In this document: positions 54,132 through 61,342 of the stretch, piece by piece
Position numbering within the stretch: position 1 is the stretch's first letter
Layout: each line of letters starts with the position of its first letter
From: Xenorhabdus doucetiae
GTDB lineage: Bacteria > Pseudomonadota > Gammaproteobacteria > Enterobacterales > Enterobacteriaceae
DNA length: 64,000 nt
NCBI RefSeq assembly: GCF_000968195.1
Contig: NZ_FO704550.1
Coordinates: 1,488,001 to 1,552,000, forward strand
Direction: 5' to 3'
Program-made: the position numbers and the translations under genes
The notes under the pieces: model-generated
Databases searched by the model: none
Told to the model about the DNA's origin: nothing
What the model saw: only the letters and a program-made list of their open reading frames with translations

Positions 54132-54177
54132 TAGCCACACCACAGGTGAATACTGAAAAATACGATCACCTGTGGTG
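54132..54177 (-). terminator. Hairpin between convergent clpA and infA
   Basis: CACCACAGGTGA (54138-54149) and TCACCTGTGGTG (54166-54177). On the minus strand TGGCTATTTGTTTTT follows, so it probably ends infA. No serW tRNA gene lies here, unlike E. coli. Confidence 0.7.
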
Positions 54178-54191
54178 CTAAGGTATCTTAA

Positions 54192-54413
54192 TCAGCGGCT
54201 ACGGAAGGTGATGCGTCCTTTTTCCGGATCATATGTAGTTAGCTCAACTGTAACCTTGTCTCCAGTCAGGATGCGGATATAGTTCTTACGCATTTTTCCT
54301 GAGATGTGAGCAGTGACAACGTGCCCGTTGTCTAATTCAACGCGAAACACAGTATTTGGCAGTGTTTCTAACACAGTACCTTGCATTTCAAAATTAGTGT
54401 CTTCTTTGGCCAT
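54192..54413 (-). CDS. infA: Translation initiation factor IF-1
   Basis: A 73-residue OB-fold factor that binds the ribosomal A site and assists IF-2/IF-3. GHVVTAHISGKMRKNYIRIL and KVTVELTTYDPEKGRI are near-identical to E. coli; one extra residue near the N-terminus (AKEDTNFEMQ). Confidence 0.98.
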   Translation of the reverse strand: MAKEDTNFEMQGTVLETLPNTVFRVELDNGHVVTAHISGKMRKNYIRILTGDKVTVELTTYDPEKGRITFRSR

Positions 54414-54575
54414 CTAATCCTCTAAGTGTAACAACCATAGTTTTTAACCGGCAAGATAATGCCGAAAAACCATCATTATGTAAAGGAATGTCGTATTTTA
54501 AGCCATCATTTTAATACGATAATATGACAGTTAATGACATTCCCACCATGAACAGCATTTATTTCTACGAGATAA

Positions 54576-55265
54576 TTATAAATCCAGCTTTTGTACAGAC
54601 CAGCAGCCTGATTGCAATGACTGCTTTCTTAATTGATAAAGATGCTGGAGAAACTTTTCTCTCGGAATATTTTTAGCACCCAATGATTCTGTATGGTGAT
54701 TCAATACCTGACAGTCAAACAATTGGCCGCTATGACGTAAAAAATGGTGGTAGAATGCGACAAAAGCACATTTGGACGCATTCTCCATTTTGCTAAACAT
54801 CGATTCACCACAAAATAGTGTACCGACACAAACGCCGTATAAGCCACCCACAAGTTGATGGTCATGCCAGACTTCAATGGAATGAGCCAAACCTTCCTTA
54901 TGCAAGGTTTGATAACCTTTTTGAACATCTGGCCCAATCCAGGTGCCTTCTTGTCGTTGGGCGCAATGATATATCACTTCATCAAAAGCATAGTTTACCG
55001 TAATTTGGTAAATATGTTTGCGAATAAAACGACGTAGTGTCCGGCCAATATGTAATTCTCCCGGAATCAACACAGCCCGAGGGTCGGGAGACCACCATAA
55101 CGGCGGCTCATCAGGCGAATACCACGGAAAAATACCCTCATGATACGCTACTCGTAAACGTTCTGCACTTAGATCTCCGCCAAATGCCAATAAACCATTC
55201 GGTTCAGCGAGCGCATTAGTGGGGTGGGGGAATTCATATGAGTTATCCAGTTGAGCTATCGACAT
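54576..55265 (-). CDS. aat: Aat: leucyl/phenylalanyl-tRNA-protein transferase
   Basis: A 229-residue enzyme that adds Leu or Phe to proteins with N-terminal Lys/Arg, making N-degrons for ClpS. EPNGLLAFGGDLSAERLRVA, GIFPWYSPDEPPLWWSPDPR, LVGGLYGVCVGTLFCGESMF and DCQVLNHHTESLGA are the family motifs. The ATG at 55265 aligns with the E. coli start; a GTG at 55277 overlaps the cydC stop. Confidence 0.95.
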   Translation of the reverse strand: MSIAQLDNSYEFPHPTNALAEPNGLLAFGGDLSAERLRVAYHEGIFPWYSPDEPPLWWSPDPRAVLIPGELHIGRTLRRFIRKHIYQITVNYAFDEVIYHCAQRQEGTWIGPDVQKGYQTLHKEGLAHSIEVWHDHQLVGGLYGVCVGTLFCGESMFSKMENASKCAFVAFYHHFLRHSGQLFDCQVLNHHTESLGAKNIPREKFLQHLYQLRKQSLQSGCWSVQKLDL

Positions 55266-55273
55266 AAATTGAA

Positions 55274-57049
55274 TCACCCTTGCTTAGGATAGCTCTGTTG
55301 CTGATGAAATTGTTGTCGTTGATAAAATTGATAGTAACGCCCCTGTTGAGCGAGTAGCGCAGTATGCTTGCCTTGCTCGATAATACGTCCACCATCCATA
55401 ACACAGATTCTATCCATATATTGCAAGCCTGTCAGCCGATGGGTAACGATAACCAGAGTCTTATGCTGACAACGATGGTGTAGCAGTGACAGAATTTGCT
55501 GTTCTGTATCTGCATCGAGTCCTTCAGTGGGTTCATCCAGAAGCATCAAAGGGGCATTATGTAACAATGCTCTGGCAATACCTAAACGACGTTGTTCTCC
55601 GCCAGAAAGTTGGCGCCCACCTTCACCCATCCAACAGTTTAGCTTTTTTTCAGTGTCTAGCAAGTAGCCTAAACCGACTTGTTGCAGTACGGTTGTTAAT
55701 TCATCGTCATTCGCATCTGGCTTTGCCAATAAAAGGTTTTCACGTAAGGTCTGGCTAAATACATGTATCCGTTGCGGGACGACAGACATCATTGAACGCA
55801 GGGTTGCCTCATCATAGTGGGAGATAGGGTGTTGATTGAATTGGATCTCACCGCTATTGATATCCCATGCACGGGTTAATAATTGCAAGAGCGTTGACTT
55901 ACCACATCCGGTTTTTCCCAATAGGGCAATATGCTCGCCTGATGTCAGGGACAGAGAAATATTTTTCAATACCGGCAGGGGTTGACCAGGATAGGTGAAA
56001 TCGACATTTTTTATTTCCAGACTGAGTTTGCCGTTTGCCTGAGGCCCATGCGCAGGAAAAGTGACTTCCGGTTTTTGGTGCATCAACTGGGAAACACGCG
56101 TCGCAGATGAAATGACCTGCCCCATATGCTGGAAAGCAACGGTGACTGGCCCAAGGGCTTCAAACGCAGCAAGGGTACAGAATACAAACAGTGCTATCAA
56201 TGCACCTGCCTGACTATGTTCACCTACGCCATGTTCTCCCACACCTGCCGCTGCTAACCACAGTATCAGCGTGACTGTCATACCTGTGGAAAAAATCATG
56301 ATAGCTTGTGAGAGCCCGGTTAAGTTAGCTTGTTTTTGCTGGCTTTTCAACCAATTATTTTCAATCCCTGTCATGGATTGACGAAAGCGTTTAAGTGCGC
56401 CGAACACGCTTAATTCCGCTTGCCCCTGTAAGGTGCTGGTCAGTAATGTACGATACTGACCGCGTTGCAGGGTGATGTCTCTGCCGTAAGGTTTTCCTGC
56501 GTGATAAAACACGCAAGGTAATATCAGCAGTAACCCTAACATAATGCCGCCAATAGTATAGGCGAGGGTCATATCAAGGAACCCTAAGCCAAACGTCAAC
56601 ACCACAATAACCGCGAGTGCGGCGAGGATAGGAGAAATCACGCGTAAATACAGGTGATCCAGTGTTTCGACATCCGCAACAAGCCGGTTTAGTAACTCAC
56701 CTTGACGAAAACGGGCAATGCCTCCAGGAGAGAGTGGCAGTATTTTTTGAAAGGCAAAAATACGTAAATGGGCCAATACCCGGAATGTGGCATCATGGCT
56801 GACAAGCCGTTCACCATAACGGCCAGCCGTGCGAAAAATAGCAGCGCCACGGACACCCGCGGCAGGCAGCATATAGTTGAAAGTATATAATCCTGCAAAT
56901 CCAGCCAGCGCTGTGCCGGCAAGGAACCAACCCGATAGTGTTAATAACCCGATGCTGGCGAGTAGCGTCACAATCGCCAGTACTAGGCCTAAACTAATGA
57001 GAAACCCATGGCGGCGATAAAGTGCGAGAAATGGAAGTAATACACGCAT
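55274..57049 (-). CDS. cydC: CydC: ABC exporter subunit (glutathione/cysteine)
   Basis: A 591-residue half-transporter with six helices and a C-terminal ATPase: Walker A GKTGCGKSTLLQ, signature LSGGEQRRLGIARALL, Walker B LMLLDEPTEGLDAD. With CydD it exports thiols to the periplasm, needed for cytochrome bd and periplasmic redox. It follows cydD by 2 bases. Confidence 0.95.
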   Translation of the reverse strand: MRVLLPFLALYRRHGFLISLGLVLAIVTLLASIGLLTLSGWFLAGTALAGFAGLYTFNYMLPAAGVRGAAIFRTAGRYGERLVSHDATFRVLAHLRIFAFQKILPLSPGGIARFRQGELLNRLVADVETLDHLYLRVISPILAALAVIVVLTFGLGFLDMTLAYTIGGIMLGLLLILPCVFYHAGKPYGRDITLQRGQYRTLLTSTLQGQAELSVFGALKRFRQSMTGIENNWLKSQQKQANLTGLSQAIMIFSTGMTVTLILWLAAAGVGEHGVGEHSQAGALIALFVFCTLAAFEALGPVTVAFQHMGQVISSATRVSQLMHQKPEVTFPAHGPQANGKLSLEIKNVDFTYPGQPLPVLKNISLSLTSGEHIALLGKTGCGKSTLLQLLTRAWDINSGEIQFNQHPISHYDEATLRSMMSVVPQRIHVFSQTLRENLLLAKPDANDDELTTVLQQVGLGYLLDTEKKLNCWMGEGGRQLSGGEQRRLGIARALLHNAPLMLLDEPTEGLDADTEQQILSLLHHRCQHKTLVIVTHRLTGLQYMDRICVMDGGRIIEQGKHTALLAQQGRYYQFYQRQQFHQQQSYPKQG

Positions 57050-57051
57050 GA

Positions 57052-58821
57052 TTAAAGCTCCACACTACGGTGAGACAACAAACGGGAAAAGACACCTTGG
57101 GACTGGCTTAGAGTTTGATAATCACCTTGCTCAATGAGTAATCCATTTTCCATGACCCAAATCTGGTCATATGCGAGGGTTTCTTCCAGCAAGTGAGTCA
57201 CCAGTAATGTGGTTTGTTGATGGGAAGCCTGATTTAAGGCCATCATCACACGCTGTTCGCTATGAGCATCAAGGCTGGCGGCGGGTTCATCCAATAGCAA
57301 TAATTGGCAAGGGTTTAATAACGCTCGTGCCACCGCAATACGTTGAGCCTGTCCGACAGACAGACGAGCCGCGTTGTCACCGACCACCGTATTGATGCCA
57401 TCTGGAAGGTCGTTAATAAACTCACAGACATAGGCCCGCTCCATCACATCATTGATTTGCTCTTGCGGTGCGTCATATTGACCAAGACGAATATTATCGA
57501 GCAGTGTTTGTTCTGGCAGATGTGGGTTTTGCCCAACCCAACTCAAACATTCGCGCCATTGCGTGAGATTGAGTTCTCGCAACTCAATGCCATTAATTTT
57601 TAAGGAGCCATGATAAGGCAGGAATCCCAGTAATACATTGATTAATGAGCTTTTACCCGCGCCACTTTTTCCAACCAACGCAATTCGCTGGCGCTTATTC
57701 AGCGTAAAATTCAAGGGACCGGCAAGGCGATGCCCATCGTGGGACATAATCTCCAGCTCGTGAGCCTCAATGGTGACGGGTTCTTTACCGGATAGTTTTT
57801 TTTCACCGCTATTTGCGGCCTGTTCTCCATCACTACCAAGTAAGGTAAAAAGCGTTTCTGCCGCGCCGACTGCTTGAGCTTTGGCATGATAAAATGTCCC
57901 TAAATCACGCAGAGGTTGAAAAAATTCAGGTGCGAGGATTAAAGCGAGGAAACCTGCAAACAGCGTAACACCGATGCCATAGCTACCAAAGTGCAATTCT
58001 CCCAAATAGGAAAAGCCAAAATAGACCGCAACAACGGCAATGGAAATTGCGGCAAAAAACTCTAAAACGGCTGAAGATAAAAATGCCATGCGCAGAACCT
58101 CCATCGTCCTGCGGCGAAAGTTCTCAGTTGACTGCGTGATTTGTCCAACTTCTGCTTCCCCTCTATGGAACAGGCGCAAAGTTTCCAACCCGCGTAATCG
58201 ATCGAGGAAATTACCGCTTAATCGACCGAGAGCCACAAAATTGCGTCGGTTGGCATCTGCGGCGCCTAATCCAACCAAAGCCATAAACAGCGGAATTAAT
58301 GGTGCGGTGACAAATAAAATCAACCCGGCGGCCCAATTAACGGGAAACACGGCAACCAGGATTAAGACAGGGATCATCGCCGCAAGAGCAATTTGAGGCA
58401 GATAGCGAGAGTAAAAATCCTGCATGTCTTCTATCTGCTCTAGGATAATGGTTGCCCAGCTTCCGGCGGGTTTTCCCTTCACCCACACAGGGCCTAGCTG
58501 TTCGAGTTTATCCAGTACCATCTTGCGGATTTGTTGGCGGACAACCTTGCCACAAATAAACCCGATACGCTCCCGAACGGCATTGACAATCGCCCGTAAT
58601 GTAAAAGTAGCTGCCAACATTAAAAACGGGTTGATAAGATTTTCGCGGGGAACATTATCCATAATCAGGGCTTGCAGGATTGTCGCCAGGAGCCAGGCCT
58701 GAGAGATGATCAGTAATCCACTGATGAGGCCAAGTAGCATTGATAAACGAAGCCACCGACGGGCAGGCGCTGTTTGCTGTTTCAGCCATCGAACAAGTTC
58801 AGATTGTCTTGCTTTGTCCAT
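57052..58821 (-). CDS. cydD: CydD: ABC exporter subunit (glutathione/cysteine)
   Basis: A 589-residue half-transporter, partner of CydC. Six helices, KGKPAGSWATIILEQIEDMQ, then ATPase motifs GKSGAGKSSLIN, LSVGQAQRIAVARALL and LLLLDEPAASLDAH. First gene of cydDC-aat. Confidence 0.95.
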   Translation of the reverse strand: MDKARQSELVRWLKQQTAPARRWLRLSMLLGLISGLLIISQAWLLATILQALIMDNVPRENLINPFLMLAATFTLRAIVNAVRERIGFICGKVVRQQIRKMVLDKLEQLGPVWVKGKPAGSWATIILEQIEDMQDFYSRYLPQIALAAMIPVLILVAVFPVNWAAGLILFVTAPLIPLFMALVGLGAADANRRNFVALGRLSGNFLDRLRGLETLRLFHRGEAEVGQITQSTENFRRRTMEVLRMAFLSSAVLEFFAAISIAVVAVYFGFSYLGELHFGSYGIGVTLFAGFLALILAPEFFQPLRDLGTFYHAKAQAVGAAETLFTLLGSDGEQAANSGEKKLSGKEPVTIEAHELEIMSHDGHRLAGPLNFTLNKRQRIALVGKSGAGKSSLINVLLGFLPYHGSLKINGIELRELNLTQWRECLSWVGQNPHLPEQTLLDNIRLGQYDAPQEQINDVMERAYVCEFINDLPDGINTVVGDNAARLSVGQAQRIAVARALLNPCQLLLLDEPAASLDAHSEQRVMMALNQASHQQTTLLVTHLLEETLAYDQIWVMENGLLIEQGDYQTLSQSQGVFSRLLSHRSVEL

Positions 58822-58884
58822 AAGAAAAATTTCTGATTAGCGGGTGATGATACGGGATATCAAAACAAGCTGTATGTTACCTGT

Positions 58885-58911
58885 TAAAAAGCGCTACCGA
58901 AATAGCGCTTT
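58885..58911 (-). terminator. trxB terminator
   Basis: AAAGCGCTA and TAGCGCTTT pair around CCGAAA/TTTCGG; a T-run follows on the minus strand. It lies 14 bases past the trxB stop. Confidence 0.85.
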
Positions 58912-58924
58912 GGGGAAAGATGGA

Positions 58925-59884
58925 TTATTGGGTTGCCAACCCGTCAAGGAAACGTTCAGCATCCAAGGCCGCCATACAGCCTGTACCGGCTGAGGTAATG
59001 GCTTGGCGATACACATGATCCATCACATCTCCAGCGGCAAAGATACCCGGAATAGACGTTTGGGTAGCATTACCATGCAATCCTGATTGGACTTTGATAT
59101 ATCCGTTTTCCAATTCCAGTTGGCCATCGAAGATACCGGTGTTCGGACTGTGGCCGATGGCGATGAAAACGCCAGTCACATCTAACTCTTCGGTAGTATC
59201 ACTTTTCGTATCACGAATACGGACGCCCGTAACACCCATATCATCACCCAGTACTTCATCCAGAGTACGATCAGTATGCAGAATGATATTGCCGTTCTTC
59301 ACTTTCTCCATCAAACGGTCAATCAGGATCTTCTCTGAACGGAAAGTATCACGGCGGTGAATCAAATGGACTTCAGAAGCAATATTTGCCAAATACAGCG
59401 CTTCTTCAACAGCCGTATTCCCACCACCAACGACTGCAACCTTTTGTTTGCGATAGAAAAAACCATCACATGTTGCACAGGCAGATACACCACGGCCTTT
59501 GAAAGCTTCCTCGGAAGGCAATCCGAGATAACGGGCAGAAGCACCTGTCGCAATGATTAAGGCATCACAGGTGTATTCCTGCTCATCACCCAATAAACGA
59601 AAAGGTCTGTTTGAGAAATCAACTTTCTGAATATGGTCAGAAATAATTTCTGTTTGAAACTTTTCAGCGTGTTGGAACATGCGCTCCATCAAACCAGGGC
59701 CAGTTAGTCCCTCAGGATCACCGGGCCAGTTTTCAACCTCAGTCGTGGTGGTCAATTGGCCGCCTTTTTCAACCCCCGTAATGAGGACAGGATTTAGATT
59801 AGCGCGGGCTGCGTACACAGCAGCGGTATAACCAGCAGGGCCTGAGCCAAGAATGATAAGTTTACTGTGTTTGGCTGTGCTCAT
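58925..59884 (-). CDS. trxB: Thioredoxin reductase
   Basis: A 319-residue FAD/NADPH enzyme. FAD site IILGSGPAGYTAAVYAARAN, redox pair C136-A-T-C139 in SACATCDGFF, NADPH site VAVVGGGNTAVEEALYL, and ATQTSIPGIFAAGDVMDHVY at the end. Reduces thioredoxin. It precedes cydD on the same strand as in E. coli. Confidence 0.98.
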   Translation of the reverse strand: MSTAKHSKLIILGSGPAGYTAAVYAARANLNPVLITGVEKGGQLTTTTEVENWPGDPEGLTGPGLMERMFQHAEKFQTEIISDHIQKVDFSNRPFRLLGDEQEYTCDALIIATGASARYLGLPSEEAFKGRGVSACATCDGFFYRKQKVAVVGGGNTAVEEALYLANIASEVHLIHRRDTFRSEKILIDRLMEKVKNGNIILHTDRTLDEVLGDDMGVTGVRIRDTKSDTTEELDVTGVFIAIGHSPNTGIFDGQLELENGYIKVQSGLHGNATQTSIPGIFAAGDVMDHVYRQAITSAGTGCMAALDAERFLDGLATQ

Positions 59885-60367
59885 GAATACCTCATTTCCA
59901 TTATCGCATATTGCGGATTTAGGGATTGTAGGAGAAATAATAAGTTAAAAAAAGCGATTATCAGATAAAATATTCATGTTATTAACGATTTTACCGATAG
60001 ATAGTAACTATGATGTAATCGGATTGTAAGAGGAGATTGTTTAACTTTCTGAATTGAACATCATTTATACATGTCAGCCATCAAACAAGCTATTAAGGCG
60101 AATTACTGAAAATTTGTTTGGTAGGTTGTTCTGATTTTTGTTCATTTACTTTGACAATCGGCTGTGCATTTGCGAAAACATCTGTGTAAGAGATAATTAT
60201 CTACCTCGCTAATCAATTGTTTCTATAAAATAGACTAATTAGTGTGGATGATTTTCTCATAGAATATTAAAAATTGCCGTTAAGCTGTTTTCTGAAACAT
60301 CGGGTACTTTGGAAACGCGTGTTTTGGGAAATCATGTTCTGAAACGATGTTCTGGTAAATCGTATAA

Positions 60368-60521
60368 TATACCTAATAGATTCAAGTTGCAGTGCGGTGG
60401 CAAGGGAAACGAAACCTCAAACGCATAGAAATCCTATGAGTGGCTGATATATGAGTGACTGAGCGATTGAGGTGAATAAGCACGGCTAACATAGCAGCAA
60501 TTTGGAAAGTAAAAGGGATAA
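60368..60521. repeat. Degenerate ERIC (IRU) element
   Basis: Edges TATACC and GGGATA, with TTCAAGTTGCAGTGCGGTGG near the left end and the matching CATAGCAGCAATTTGGAAAG near the right, follow the ERIC/IRU layout. It is about 154 bases, longer than the 127-base consensus; the centre carries an internal palindrome CCTCAA...TTGAGG. It is non-coding and lies about 195 bases upstream of lrp. Confidence 0.7.
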
Positions 60522-60539
60522 TTAATCGAATTCCGGGAG

Positions 60540-60587
60540 ATTGTATTTTAGACAAATTGTATTTTAGGCAAATTGTATTTTAGGAAA
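60540..60587. repeat. Three 16-base direct repeats upstream of lrp
   Basis: ATTGTATTTTAGACAA, ATTGTATTTTAGGCAA and ATTGTATTTTAGGAAA follow without gap. They end about 128 bases before the lrp start. Possibly slippage products or an array of binding sites. Confidence 0.75.
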
Positions 60588-60715
60588 TGGTAGTAGGCCT
60601 CAAACCTTGGTTACAGATTAAGCTTTAACCTTTGAAGACATCTTTTCCAGCTCAACCGCTTGAAAGAGATAGGGAAAATGTTATAGGTGTAGGAATATAA
60701 AGAGAGAGCAATAAG

Positions 60716-61210
60716 ATGATAGATAATAAGAAGCGTCCAGGAAAAGATCTTGATCGTATAGATCGTAATATCCTTAACGAGTTGCAAAAAGACGGCCGTA
60801 TTTCTAACGTGGAGTTATCCAAGAGAGTTGGTTTGTCACCAACACCTTGTCTGGAACGTGTACGTCGCTTAGAGCGTCAGGGTTTTATTTCTGGCTACAC
60901 AGCTTTGTTGAATCCGCATTATTTGGATGCCTCATTGCTGGTATTTGTTGAAATTACCCTGAACCGCGGTGCCGCAGATGTATTTGAGCAATTCAATACT
61001 GCTGTCCAGAAACTGGAAGAAATCCAAGAATGCCATTTAGTTTCGGGTGATTTTGACTATTTGCTGAAAACACGTGTGCCAGATATGTCTGCCTATCGTA
61101 AATTGCTCGGTGAAACCTTGTTACGTCTTCCCGGTGTTAACGACACCCGTACTTATGTTGTCATGGAAGAAGTGAAACAGAGTAACCGTTTGGTGATTAA
61201 GACTCGTTAA
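60716..61210 (+). CDS. lrp: Leucine-responsive regulatory protein
   Basis: A 164-residue global regulator. The N-terminal HTH is NVELSKRVGLSPTPCLERV; the RAM/ligand domain has LLVFVEITLNRGAADVFEQF, CHLVSGDFDYLLKTRVPD. All but a few residues equal E. coli Lrp. It controls amino-acid metabolism and, in Xenorhabdus, host-interaction traits. Autoregulation is expected. Confidence 0.98.
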   Translation: MIDNKKRPGKDLDRIDRNILNELQKDGRISNVELSKRVGLSPTPCLERVRRLERQGFISGYTALLNPHYLDASLLVFVEITLNRGAADVFEQFNTAVQKLEEIQECHLVSGDFDYLLKTRVPDMSAYRKLLGETLLRLPGVNDTRTYVVMEEVKQSNRLVIKTR

Positions 61211-61261
61211 ACTTTTGTCTAAAATGTACAGATGCAAAACAGGAAAAACTTAGGTACACTC

Positions 61262-61277
61262 CTGTGTATGCATACAG
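61262..61277 (+). promoter_or_regulatory. LexA box upstream of ftsK
   Basis: CTG-TGTATGCATA-CAG fits the LexA consensus CTG-N10-CAG with an alternating AT-rich core. ftsK (dinH) is SOS-induced in E. coli. It lies 66 bases before the ftsK start. Confidence 0.75.
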
Positions 61278-61280
61278 TTT

Positions 61281-61309
61281 CAACGCTGAGTCACCCTCAG
61301 CGTTGTTCC
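61281..61309 (+). terminator. lrp terminator
   Basis: CAACGCTGAG (61281-61290) pairs with CTCAGCGTTG (61296-61305), then TTCCGTTT. It separates lrp from ftsK and lies just after the LexA box. Confidence 0.75.
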
Positions 61310-61342
61310 GTTTAATCAACAGGAAAACCTGGAGAGCCTTTC

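Larger units (their letters stand above)
59885..60715. other. Long trxB-lrp divergent gap
   Basis: An 831-base gap without genes. It holds both promoters, an ERIC-like element (60368-60521), a 16-base triple direct repeat (60540-60587) and earlier imperfect repeats of TTCTGAAAC near 60290-60345. lrp in E. coli also has a long leader; here much of the length is repeat sequence. Confidence 0.6.

Noticed and set aside
54092..54191. serW tRNA expected between clpA and infA from E. coli gene order
   Set aside because: The 100-base gap holds only a hairpin; no cloverleaf or TTCGA-type T-arm was found.
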